NCBI RefSeq assembly: GCF_900155545.1
Contig: NZ_LT732526.1
Span: forward strand, 3,380,837-3,444,836
Direction of reading: 5' to 3'
DNA length: 64,000 nucleotides
Origin: Clostridium sp. Marseille-P2415
Lineage (GTDB): Bacteria; Bacillota; Clostridia; Lachnospirales; Lachnospiraceae
Shown: piece by piece, positions 53,995 to 62,314 of the stretch
How the letters are laid out: every line of letters starts with the position of its first letter
How positions within the stretch are numbered: position 1 is the stretch's first letter
Position numbers and translations under genes: made by a program
Notes under the pieces: model-generated
Databases searched by the model: none
Told to the model about the DNA's origin: nothing
Seen by the model: the letters and a program-made list of their open reading frames with translations, nothing else

Positions 53995-54990
53995 CTATTC
54001 CTTATCAGCTTCATGAAACTCACGGTATTTGCGGATCAGCTCCGACCGGTTCTTTGAATCAGTCTTTTCGTAAATTCCATGGGCATGAAATTTCACGGTT
54101 CCGACAGATAATCCCAGTTCAGTCCCCATTTCCTGGTATGATTTATCTTTTATCAGCAAAAACAGTACGTCACGCTGACGGTTGCTCAGGCTATATTCCG
54201 TAACAAACAGATCCTCAAGTACTGCTGCAGCTTCCTCCTGTTCCATTCCCTGAAACGGCTGTTGTACCGGGGACCGGGCCTCCCTTACCGGCTCCTTTCT
54301 GCTGACCAGCTGAATAAATCCATTCCGGATCGCAAAAACTGCCAGAATGACAAAAAACACATCCTCACTAAGGTTGTGCTCCATAAACAATTTCATGTTA
54401 AGCGTATTGATCACATACTGAAAGTGAAAAATAACCAGACTATCCTCAGCTAAGATCATCACAGCGAAAATACAGGCAATTATAAAGATGGGCCGGTATC
54501 TCTTCATGCGCATTTTATAATCATTTTCCCTGCTTACGGCATACGAAATAAAATAGTAAAATACGAATCCGGCCAGATAAATCTGCCGGATCGTATAAAA
54601 TATCCAATGCTGTCTTACCGATGCATTTAAATCGCCCACATAAACCGTAACGCATATAAGCGGCAGCAGAACGATCCCATGCAGTATCCCAAGCTTTTTT
54701 TCCAGTAATTCTGCAGTCAGGCATAAATACAAGGTACTGATTGCGATTCCGCAGATGACCTTTACCCCCAAATAAGTCAAAACATTATAAGCGCCTTCGA
54801 AAAAAGGTAATTCAGACAGAAATTCGGACATGAATACAATCATGGCATTCAGGCAATACATGAACATAAGCATTCCGGCCTCAAGTTCCCGAACATGCTT
54901 TGTTTTGTAATATGCCGTTACATTTACCGTACATGCGCATACAAAGACCATGATCAGAACGATATCAAAAATAAAAGTAGTTGTTCTCAT
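53995..54990 (-). CDS. Membrane-anchored LuxR-type regulator, copy B
   Basis: A 331-residue protein with the same layout: about seven transmembrane helices up to residue 220, a Pro/Gln/Glu-rich linker, and a LuxR-type domain at the end (YSLSNRQRDVLFLLIKD, YQEMGTELGLSVGTVKFHAH). Overall similarity to copy A indicates an old duplication. It follows arcD on the same strand and is convergent with copy A. Confidence 0.82.
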   Translation of the reverse strand: MRTTTFIFDIVLIMVFVCACTVNVTAYYKTKHVRELEAGMLMFMYCLNAMIVFMSEFLSELPFFEGAYNVLTYLGVKVICGIAISTLYLCLTAELLEKKLGILHGIVLLPLICVTVYVGDLNASVRQHWIFYTIRQIYLAGFVFYYFISYAVSRENDYKMRMKRYRPIFIIACIFAVMILAEDSLVIFHFQYVINTLNMKLFMEHNLSEDVFFVILAVFAIRNGFIQLVSRKEPVREARSPVQQPFQGMEQEEAAAVLEDLFVTEYSLSNRQRDVLFLLIKDKSYQEMGTELGLSVGTVKFHAHGIYEKTDSKNRSELIRKYREFHEADKE

Positions 54991-55091
54991 TTAAACCTCA
55001 CATTATCAGCATAGTTATCCTGATGCCGATAATACCATTTTAAATTTATACCTGTCAATTTCGCTTTTAAAGTAAGAACAAATGATAAACG

Positions 55092-55125
55092 GGAAGCAGC
55101 ATCCGGTTTCCCGGATGTTGCTTCC
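55092..55125 (-). terminator. Terminator of arcD
   Basis: A 15-base stem with one wobble pair (55092-55106 with 55111-55125) and a four-base loop lies just after the arcD stop codon at 55136. The minus-strand tail is CGTTTATC. Confidence 0.7.
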
Positions 55126-55135
55126 GTATAAATGA

Positions 55136-56557
55136 TCAAACGGCGATCCTGCCTGTTACCAGCATAAAAACAGATACTGCGGCACCTGCAATGATAAACA
55201 TTATCACAATCCACTCTTTTTTTGAAAATACTTTTTCAATTCCATTTTCCTTCCTGGCTTTTATGTAAAGGAAAATACCGATGATATAAACAAGCATGCA
55301 CATCAGGAAATATCCAATGCCGGCTGCCCAGATCGCCCATGCATAAAAAGCAGTTCCTGCAATGCCGGCCATCATCTGCAGCATTTCCCCCTTTTCCCTG
55401 CGATGCTCATAGGAAAGCTTGATCTGATACACACAAACCAGGATCCACGTTACAAAGATCGCTGCCGTACATAAGGAATAGGCAAAATTATACGCTTTAT
55501 CCGTAAACAACAATGTGAAAATGAAAATCTGTGAGAGAATCGTCATAAACACCAGGGAAAATGTGGGAACATTCTTATCGTTCACTTCCCCGAATTTCTT
55601 CGGCAGAAGATTCTGCCGGGCCATCAGCAGTGTAGTTTCAACAGGCAGCATAGTCCAGGATAACCAGCAGCCTGCAACAGAAATGATCATTGCAGCATTA
55701 ATAAAAGCGGCTCCCCACGGCCCTACGATATGAGAAAGAAGATATGCCATGGCCGGCTGCTTCAATTTACAGATCTCGGCACGGTCCATCAGGCCATATG
55801 GCAGCAAAGAAAGCAGCAGATAGATACATAAAAGTCCGGCTAAGCCCAACACGGTAGCTTTACCGGCCGTTGATTTTGTCTTCGCGCGGTCCGACATCAT
55901 CGCTGCACCTTCAATCCCTACAAATACCCACATGAGTACCATCATACTGGAATTTACCTGGGACAGCACTTCCTTTACGGAAAAGTTCCCGGACACAGTC
56001 CCCCAGAAATCCGCAGTAAACATATTTGCTTTAAACGCGATGATTGCCGCAACCGTAAAGAAAAGAAGGGGAACCAGCTTGCAGACCGTTATGACCGTAT
56101 TAAGAACCGCTGCACTCTCAATTCCTTTGTTTACAACAATGCACATCAGCCACAGGATCACACTCGCGGCAATGATAGAAAGCAGATTGCTTCCATCTCC
56201 CAGTGCAGGTATAAAATAGCTGAGAGCACTCATCATAATTGTTGCAAAAGCGATATTCCCAAGCCATGCGGATAACCAGTAACCCCAACCGCTGACGAAT
56301 CCGCCAAACGGTCCGAATGTTTCCGTGGCATAGCTGAAAATCCCGCTTAATTCCGGACGTTTATTAATAATATTCGTCAGGGACAGACATAGCATCAAAA
56401 CTCCTGTACCTGTAATAATCCATGCTGCAATTGCCGCTCCGGGGCTTGTCCCCTCTGCCATATCCGATGCGATACCAAATATGCCGCTTCCCACGGAAGA
56501 GCTGATCACTAACGCAGTTAAAGCCAACAATCCCAGTTTGTTCGATTCCTTATCCAT
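55136..56557 (-). CDS. arcD: Arginine/ornithine antiporter, APC family
   Basis: A 473-residue transporter with about twelve to thirteen transmembrane segments. Family signs are SSSVGSGIFGIASDMA in helix 1, SGIFSYATETFGPFGGFVSGWGYW near helix 3 and MVLMWVFVGIEGAAMMSDRA in the middle. It would import arginine and export ornithine for the arcABC pathway. AGGAGG precedes ATG; a candidate ARG box lies about 145 bases upstream. Confidence 0.9.
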   Translation of the reverse strand: MDKESNKLGLLALTALVISSSVGSGIFGIASDMAEGTSPGAAIAAWIITGTGVLMLCLSLTNIINKRPELSGIFSYATETFGPFGGFVSGWGYWLSAWLGNIAFATIMMSALSYFIPALGDGSNLLSIIAASVILWLMCIVVNKGIESAAVLNTVITVCKLVPLLFFTVAAIIAFKANMFTADFWGTVSGNFSVKEVLSQVNSSMMVLMWVFVGIEGAAMMSDRAKTKSTAGKATVLGLAGLLCIYLLLSLLPYGLMDRAEICKLKQPAMAYLLSHIVGPWGAAFINAAMIISVAGCWLSWTMLPVETTLLMARQNLLPKKFGEVNDKNVPTFSLVFMTILSQIFIFTLLFTDKAYNFAYSLCTAAIFVTWILVCVYQIKLSYEHRREKGEMLQMMAGIAGTAFYAWAIWAAGIGYFLMCMLVYIIGIFLYIKARKENGIEKVFSKKEWIVIMFIIAGAAVSVFMLVTGRIAV

Positions 56558-56700
56558 GAAAGACCTCCTATGTGTTTATTCTTCCATGGTATCGAAATCT
56601 GAAAAAAGATGACTGACTCCAGCTGGTTATTTTTTTGTAAAAATGCATCCGATTTTAACGGTTTCTTTTTGATATAAAATTAATAATATAAATTAAATCA

Positions 56701-56713
56701 TGCATATTTATCC
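56701..56713 (+). promoter_or_regulatory. Candidate ARG box upstream of arcD
   Basis: TGCATATTTATCC matches the TGNATWWWWATNC core exactly. It lies upstream of the AT-rich promoter region of arcD. With the site before arcA this suggests common ArgR control. Confidence 0.5.
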
Positions 56714-56813
56714 GATTAGGGCTGATCATGCATGTATATTTAAATAATCTTCCTGACTGACTATCTATTTTAATTCTTACAAATCAACAAGGGATTTGCC
56801 GGTTTTTTTCCTT

Positions 56814-56842
56814 TTATAAAAAAGCAGGTCTTTCTGCAGACC
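56814..56842 (-). terminator. Terminator of the PTS operon
   Basis: GGTCT and AGACC (56827-56831 with 56838-56842) form a short stem followed on the minus strand by TGC and six Ts. Together with the repeat at 56866 it would end the operon of 56971-61379. Confidence 0.7.
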
Positions 56843-56865
56843 CGGATATTATGAATCAATTTTAA

Positions 56866-56937
56866 AGATACGCACAATATAAGCACGAAGGATACCGTTC
56901 TGTCCGGCAATCCTTCGTGCTTATATTGTGCGTATCT
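56866..56937. repeat. Perfect 28-base inverted repeat
   Basis: 56866-56893 and 56910-56937 are exact reverse complements with a 16-base loop. It starts 34 bases after the HAD gene. It is longer than needed for a terminator and could be a small palindromic mobile remnant or processed RNA; a normal terminator lies just downstream. Confidence 0.85.
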
Positions 56938-56970
56938 ATGGTTGATCCCGGTCATTCTACACCGTCCGGC

Positions 56971-57627
56971 TTATGAAAGGCTGCCTTCTAAATATAAAAT
57001 AACTTGGCTTAAGGACGGCAGGATTTTTACAGCTCTCCGTTCCTCTTCCTTTGTTGCCTGAATGCAGTCCGGTATCATAATAACCGGACATCCTGCATTA
57101 CTTCCAGCCAGTATGCCATTCGGGGAATCCTCTAAAACCAGGCATTCATCCGGCATTCTTCCCAGCCTTTGTACCGCTTCCAGATAAATCTCCGGATCCG
57201 GCTTGCTCTTCGCTGCCATATCCCCGTAAACACAGACATCAAAGTAATCAGCTATCCCTTCCGTTGTGAGATACCTATCTGCCGGATCTTTATAGGTAGA
57301 GGTAGCAACTGCTATCTGGTATCCATTTTCTTTTAAAAACTTAAGTAACTCCATGAGACCCGGCTTGTGAGGCAGACCATGCGCTCTTATGTATTGTTCC
57401 ATGTAATCAATTCTGCTTTGACGGATCTTCATAAAATCAAAATCCTGCCCAAATCTCTTAAAAAACAGTTCCTTTACCACGGTCTGGTTCACACCGCGCA
57501 TGGGCTTCAAATCCTCCGGCGTTATTTCATATCCAAATTGCCTGCCTGCATGTTCCCATGCAATATCATATAAGCTTTCTGTATCAAACATCAGCCCATC
57601 CATATCAAAAATAACCGCTTTAATCAT
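56971..57627 (-). CDS. HAD-family phosphatase or phosphoglucomutase-like enzyme
   Basis: A 218-residue HAD hydrolase: nucleophile and acid in VIFDMDGLMFDTE, Ser/Thr motif in VATSTYKDPA, Lys in AAKSKPDPEIYL and final acidic pair in VLEDSPNG. The helical cap resembles the beta-phosphoglucomutase subgroup. Start 57627 follows AAAGGAG and overlaps the SIS gene end by eight bases. It likely acts on a sugar phosphate produced by the SIS enzyme. Confidence 0.88.
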   Translation of the reverse strand: MIKAVIFDMDGLMFDTESLYDIAWEHAGRQFGYEITPEDLKPMRGVNQTVVKELFFKRFGQDFDFMKIRQSRIDYMEQYIRAHGLPHKPGLMELLKFLKENGYQIAVATSTYKDPADRYLTTEGIADYFDVCVYGDMAAKSKPDPEIYLEAVQRLGRMPDECLVLEDSPNGILAGSNAGCPVIMIPDCIQATKEEERRAVKILPSLSQVILYLEGSLS

Positions 57628-58762
57628 GATTCTCCTTTGAAGCGGCAGGATCAACTGTATACTGGTCCCTGATCCCGTCAAGCATCTTGCTTCCGATCTT
57701 TTTATGAAATTCAGGATCTTTTGGTATATCAGGATTAATTCCCAGATCCTGGGGTGCCAGGCAGGCGACTACCTGTAATGGGATGATATATTCCCATGGC
57801 GAAAACAGGGGATCCTCAATAAAATCGCAGATCAAGTCTCTTTTCGTTGTTTTCTCCAGCCCTTCCGGCGAAGCGATCATATAATTATGAGGAGTCCATT
57901 CATTTAATATATCGATCAATTTTACTGTCCGGGGTTTATAATCTCCCTTGGATGCCAGATAAAAAATATGGGAAGCTTCACTGATGGAATTATAAATACC
58001 ATGGAAAAACTCTTCAATATCATACCCGGTAACTCCCTGACGTACCGTCTCAAGTATTTTCAAAGACCCTTCCAGGACATCGGCATACATTCCGTCATAA
58101 CCTACTACAATAATCCGTTTTGCAGGAAGGAACTCTTCTTTTATCCGATGATACCATTTTGTGGCTTCTGCGGTGACCAGTTCCATATTGGCTATCACCT
58201 GAGACATCCGGTCAAAGTAACCCTCTGCAGCTTTCTCTGTTAAGATGCCTTTTGCAAGTGCCCATTCTGTCAGCATCATCATGAGTGTAACGGTTGTCCC
58301 GGCATACCCTTTTGTTTTCGCACCGCACTTCTCATTTCCTACTTCAAGTCTTGTCCTGGTATCCGCATGTTCAAATACCAGAGCCGTTGGGTTTTCTGAT
58401 ATGGCAGCCGTACAGAGCCCCCGCTTTCTGGCTGTATCCAGACCGGCTACCGTCGAAAGACTTTGTCCCCCCTGAGATATCCCAATAACCAGAGTGTTTT
58501 TGTTAAAAACTTTTTCATTTCTTTCAAACTGAGTCGGATAAACATTAAAAACCTTAATATTTAAAATCTCTTCCAGATAAGCTTTTGCGGAAAGGCCTGC
58601 ATGATAACTGGTCCCTGAGCCAATCACATACACCTGTTCAATTGTTTTATCCTGATAACAGGTCACAAATTCTTTTGTTATCTCTTTTCTCCGTTTTATA
58701 ATATCAGTGAGCACATGAGGGGTCTCACAGATATAATCATACATCTTTGACTGAAATTCCAT
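57620..58762 (-). CDS. SIS-domain sugar-phosphate deglycase/isomerase
   Basis: A 380-residue protein with two SIS domains (about 35-185 and 210-350), like the isomerase half of GlmS. Motifs: YVIGSGTSYHAGLSAKAY, VIGISQGGQSLST and a late GINPDIPKDPEF. Homologues with mannose-family PTS genes include deglycases for fructoselysine- or glucoselysine-6-phosphate (FrlB, GfrE/F). The same context here suggests a glycated amino acid or amino sugar. No glutaminase domain is present. Confidence 0.82.
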   Translation of the reverse strand: MEFQSKMYDYICETPHVLTDIIKRRKEITKEFVTCYQDKTIEQVYVIGSGTSYHAGLSAKAYLEEILNIKVFNVYPTQFERNEKVFNKNTLVIGISQGGQSLSTVAGLDTARKRGLCTAAISENPTALVFEHADTRTRLEVGNEKCGAKTKGYAGTTVTLMMMLTEWALAKGILTEKAAEGYFDRMSQVIANMELVTAEATKWYHRIKEEFLPAKRIIVVGYDGMYADVLEGSLKILETVRQGVTGYDIEEFFHGIYNSISEASHIFYLASKGDYKPRTVKLIDILNEWTPHNYMIASPEGLEKTTKRDLICDFIEDPLFSPWEYIIPLQVVACLAPQDLGINPDIPKDPEFHKKIGSKMLDGIRDQYTVDPAASKENHD

Positions 58763-59595
58763 TATAATATCCCAAAAAACGCACAGACTATGCCGATTAC
58801 GATGATTCCCAGCATGACTGTTACCGTCTTGTATCCTTTCTTTAATAATCCATATATGCCAAATGTCAATAAAAGAGGCAGAACCTTAGGAAGGATCTGA
58901 TCAAATACTCCTTGTATCTCAACGCTGGTTTCTCCCACAGTCAATACCAGGGGCGTTGAAAACGCCACCATTGATGCAATCATCGCTCCTACCACACAAA
59001 GCCCTATGATCTTTGCACAGTTGGTAAGAATTTCGACCATACCGGAGGATTGGGCCGCTTCGATAAAATTGATCCCGCTCTTATATCCCAGCCTTAAACC
59101 ATAATACCTTACCAGGTAATGAGGTATATTAAAAATGAGCAAAAACAGCACAGCTCCAAGCAGGCTCCCCTTTGATGCCAGGCCGCAGCCTACGCCTGCC
59201 GCAATGATGCGGAATGTACCCCAGAAGAAGGAATCCCCGATTCCGGCTATGGGTCCCATTAAAGCTGCCTTTAAGGCTGTAATTGACTCAATATCAAAAC
59301 CCTCTCTGGACTTTTTATTCTGCTCCTCCAAAGCGACGCATGCACCGGTAATAAAGCTGACCACCTGAGGCGTTGTATTAAAAAAAGACAGGTGTCTTTT
59401 CAAAGCTTCCCTGGCTTCTTCCTTACCAGGGTACAGGCGCTTTAGAACCGGTATCATGGAATAACAAAAGCCTACATTCTGCATGCGCTCGTAATTAAAA
59501 CATCCCTGCAGCGGAAAGGAACGCCAAAAGGTCTTTCTCATATCTGATTTGGTAACCAGACTGTTCTCGGAATAAGCCTCTTCCAAACGTGCCAT
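58762..59595 (-). CDS. PTS system mannose-family IID component
   Basis: A 277-residue membrane protein of the EIID family: FWRSFPLQGCFNYERMQNVGF near the N-terminus, MGPIAGIGDSFFWGTFRIIAAG and C-terminal hydrophobic segments. With IIC it forms the sugar channel. The ATG at 59595 overlaps the IIC stop codon (TGATG); GTG 59598 is an alternative. Confidence 0.94.
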   Translation of the reverse strand: MARLEEAYSENSLVTKSDMRKTFWRSFPLQGCFNYERMQNVGFCYSMIPVLKRLYPGKEEAREALKRHLSFFNTTPQVVSFITGACVALEEQNKKSREGFDIESITALKAALMGPIAGIGDSFFWGTFRIIAAGVGCGLASKGSLLGAVLFLLIFNIPHYLVRYYGLRLGYKSGINFIEAAQSSGMVEILTNCAKIIGLCVVGAMIASMVAFSTPLVLTVGETSVEIQGVFDQILPKVLPLLLTFGIYGLLKKGYKTVTVMLGIIVIGIVCAFFGIL

Positions 59596-60386
59596 CACAA
59601 TTCACCTCCTAAATCATCCGACATGGTCTGTGTCATCGCAAATGCCATCTGCTCTTTTTTCCTTTGTGTGGCCGACTGATAAACCGTATAAGCAATGACA
59701 GCTCCCACGATAGCCACTCCCACCGTACTCATTCCAAGCAGTGCGGTGAGTACAAAACCGACAAACAGGTACGCTGCATTGGATTTATCAAAAATAAGCT
59801 GCATTAAGATCGCGATTCCCAACGCCGGGAGCATTCCGCTGGCAATCTTTAATCCGCTCAATATAAATGCAGGAAGCGAATCTACAAAAGCTGCGATCGT
59901 ATTGGAGCCAAGGCAGACCCCCAAGAACACTACCAGGAACGAACTGATCCAGAAAAGCCCTGCACCTGACCAGAATGCTTTTGCAACTCCTCTGTAATCC
60001 CCTTCTTCTGCGGCATTATCTGCCCAGTGAAGAAAGGTTGCATTAATGGTCCGGTCTAAAATGCCGACAGACTGTGCCAGTGTGGCGATCGGCAGAGACA
60101 ACGCTACCGCCGCATCCATATCCAGTCCGGACATGATGGCAAAAGCGGTTGCCAGAATCCCTCCCGATACCACATCAGGAGGTGTAGCCGCTCCAATGCC
60201 AACGATTCCCATCATCACCAGTTCAACAGCAGCCCCCATTACAATACCTGTTTGTAAATCTCCCAATAAAAGACCTACAATCGGACCGGTCACAATTGGC
60301 CGGTCAAGCATATGCTGTCCGAAGACCCGCCCATCCAAGATAGCAAATCCGGCAAGAATTCCCAGCAATAACGCTTTCCATACCAT
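59595..60386 (-). CDS. PTS system mannose-family IIC component
   Basis: A 263-residue membrane protein of the EIIC family: GPIVGLLLGDLQTGIVMGAAVELV and GIGAATPPDVVSGGILA are typical. Several transmembrane helices fill most of its length. It forms the translocation path with IID. Confidence 0.94.
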   Translation of the reverse strand: MVWKALLLGILAGFAILDGRVFGQHMLDRPIVTGPIVGLLLGDLQTGIVMGAAVELVMMGIVGIGAATPPDVVSGGILATAFAIMSGLDMDAAVALSLPIATLAQSVGILDRTINATFLHWADNAAEEGDYRGVAKAFWSGAGLFWISSFLVVFLGVCLGSNTIAAFVDSLPAFILSGLKIASGMLPALGIAILMQLIFDKSNAAYLFVGFVLTALLGMSTVGVAIVGAVIAYTVYQSATQRKKEQMAFAMTQTMSDDLGGEL

Positions 60387-60405
60387 ATACGTATCCTCCT
60401 TCTCC

Positions 60406-60891
60406 TTATCTGTGAAACTCCTTTACAATATCGTCGTACAACAGTTTCTTCTCTGTTGGTACTGCCTGTAAAAAAACGTCTTTTCCCATGGCATGTATCT
60501 TCTCGATCGCCTCCATATCTTCTTGATCCAGATAAACCTGCCTTTCCACCATTTTTTTATCCGGCGCCTTCCTCATGCCACCCAGGCATACTTCTGAAAT
60601 GGAATCACAGCGTTCCATTAAATAAAAAGCATCCTGTACACTGGCTGTCACAACAAATATCACTCTTGCAGCATGTTTCGGATTGTTAATCACCGCCGCC
60701 GCCCCATCCAGCGATTTCACGGACAATGTCACCTGAGGAGGCTTTGCCATTTGAAAAGCCATCTGCATCAGCTTATCCTCGATTGCGTGATCATTGGCAA
60801 CCACAATTGTGTCCACACCTAAAAATGAAGTCCAGCTTACTGCAACCTGACCGTGAATCAACCGGTCATCCACACGTAATAATTTTATCAT
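60406..60891 (-). CDS. PTS system mannose-family IIB component
   Basis: A 161-residue cytoplasmic protein with the phospho-His in RVDDRLIHGQVAVSW near the N-terminus. It receives phosphate from IIA and passes it to the incoming sugar. It lies 19 bases before the IIC start. Confidence 0.95.
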   Translation of the reverse strand: MIKLLRVDDRLIHGQVAVSWTSFLGVDTIVVANDHAIEDKLMQMAFQMAKPPQVTLSVKSLDGAAAVINNPKHAARVIFVVTASVQDAFYLMERCDSISEVCLGGMRKAPDKKMVERQVYLDQEDMEAIEKIHAMGKDVFLQAVPTEKKLLYDDIVKEFHR

Positions 60892-60932
60892 TTTTACCTC
60901 CAGTGCCGCACCTTCTGCGGCATTTGTTCCAT

Positions 60933-61379
60933 CTAAAGCTCATCAAACCCGGATACCTGGTTAAAATCCTGTTCTTCCATGCTGTCATTGACCAGGCTTA
61001 TGGTATGTTTTGAACTTTCAATTGCATTTCTTAAAGCCTGCCTGTCCGATTGTTCCTCTCCGCTTAATGGTATCATGGCTACTTCCAGCAGTAATCCCAG
61101 ATTCAAGCCGGTTATCAGATAGATTTTTTCCCTTCTTCCTATCAGTTCCATCGCAGCCCTGGTAGTACTGCCTCCGATAATATCACTGATAATAACCGTA
61201 CACCCGTCGTTATGAAAGCTGTTCACTTTCGTTTCAATCATCGCTGTAATATCAGGAATCGTTTCCTCAGCGCTGATGCTGACATAATCAATATGATCGG
61301 CTTTTCCCATGACCAATTCCAATGATGTCAAAATGCCTTTTGCAAAATCCGCATGTGTAACCAAAATAATATTTTTCAT
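60933..61379 (-). CDS. PTS system mannose-family IIA component
   Basis: A 148-residue EIIA(Man)-fold protein with the phospho-His in ILVTHADFAKGI and DIIGGSTTRAAME. First gene of the PTS operon. ATG 61379 follows AAAGGAG; the frame is open to 61397. IIA and IIB are separate genes here. Confidence 0.94.
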   Translation of the reverse strand: MKNIILVTHADFAKGILTSLELVMGKADHIDYVSISAEETIPDITAMIETKVNSFHNDGCTVIISDIIGGSTTRAAMELIGRREKIYLITGLNLGLLLEVAMIPLSGEEQSDRQALRNAIESSKHTISLVNDSMEEQDFNQVSGFDEL

Positions 61380-61421
61380 GTTTCTCCTTTCTTCCAAAAT
61401 TTCTTTGCGCTTCTATAATGT

Positions 61422-61444
61422 ATATACCTTATTATTAGGTATAT
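61422..61444. promoter_or_regulatory. Candidate GntR operator 1
   Basis: ATATACCT (61422-61429) and AGGTATAT (61437-61444) form an inverted repeat with a seven-base centre, about 43 bases upstream of the IIA start. Its position suits a repressor site for the PTS operon. Confidence 0.55.
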
Positions 61445-61482
61445 GCATTTCATTTGTTTTTCATATATTATCACAAAAAAAA

Positions 61483-61513
61483 TAATATTGCAACTTTTTT
61501 TGTTGCAATATTA
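61483..61513. promoter_or_regulatory. Candidate GntR operator 2 or hairpin
   Basis: TAATATTGCAAC and GTTGCAATATTA (61483-61494 with 61502-61513) are perfect complements around seven Ts. The T-run is in the loop, not after the stem, so an operator between the divergent genes is more likely than a terminator. Confidence 0.5.
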
Positions 61514-61603
61514 CACAAAGTTTTTATAATATTATGTATAGACAATTAGTGCTTCCCGATATATAATAATATGAGGCAAATATGCTTTACAAGGAGTGCT
61601 TTT

Positions 61604-62314
61604 ATGATCAATAAACCAAAGTATATACAAATAAAGGATTGTATTTTAAAAGACATAAAAAATCATACGCTGCATGCGGGAGATCAGATTCCTACGGAAT
61701 CAGAATTATGCGAACGTTTTCAAGTGAGCCGGATGACGGTAAACAAGGCAATTTCGGCTCTCACAACGGAAGGATACATTCGAAGGATTGCCGGAAAGGG
61801 AAGCTTTGTGACCAGCTCTCTGGTACAAAAGCAGTTTCATTATCAGCCCAACAGTTTTACAGAAGATATGGAATCTATTGGATTAAAACCTGGGGCCAGG
61901 CTATTGGAGTACCGAATCTACCGGGGGGCCGATATTTCTCCTGAAATAGCGCAAAAGCTTGGGGCAGAACCCGATGATCTGATCCATTATTTTTCTAGGA
62001 TACGGACAGGCAATGGCATGATCATCAGCATCAGCTACAACTATGTCCCCTGTAAAACAATTCCTGCAATCGACATTGCCTGCCTGGAAAATTCTTTTTT
62101 TAAATATGTGAAGAAACTCGGCTTCAGTGATCTGCATACCATTGATTTTTCACTTTCCGCCGCGCTTCCGACTCCGGAACAGAAAAAATTACTGGAGATA
62201 GAAAACGAGGCATTGTTAAAGGTATCCCATATTACATGCAGCGGCCAGGATACCATAATAGAATATATTGATACCTATTATATCGGAAGCATGTATACTT
62301 ACCGGCTGGATTAA
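61604..62314 (+). CDS. GntR/HutC-family regulator
   Basis: A 236-residue regulator with an N-terminal GntR winged helix (DQIPTESELCERFQVSRMTV, LTTEGYIRRIAGKGSFV) and a UTRA effector-binding domain (about 90-230) that would sense a sugar phosphate. It is divergent from the PTS operon and probably represses it. ATG 61604 follows AAGGAG. Its stop overlaps that of the convergent glgX-type gene. Confidence 0.92.
   Translation: MINKPKYIQIKDCILKDIKNHTLHAGDQIPTESELCERFQVSRMTVNKAISALTTEGYIRRIAGKGSFVTSSLVQKQFHYQPNSFTEDMESIGLKPGARLLEYRIYRGADISPEIAQKLGAEPDDLIHYFSRIRTGNGMIISISYNYVPCKTIPAIDIACLENSFFKYVKKLGFSDLHTIDFSLSAALPTPEQKKLLEIENEALLKVSHITCSGQDTIIEYIDTYYIGSMYTYRLD

Noticed and set aside
61483-61513. 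Rho-independent terminator between the divergent PTS and GntR genes
   Set aside because: The T-run is in the loop and no gene ends here, so an operator is more likely.
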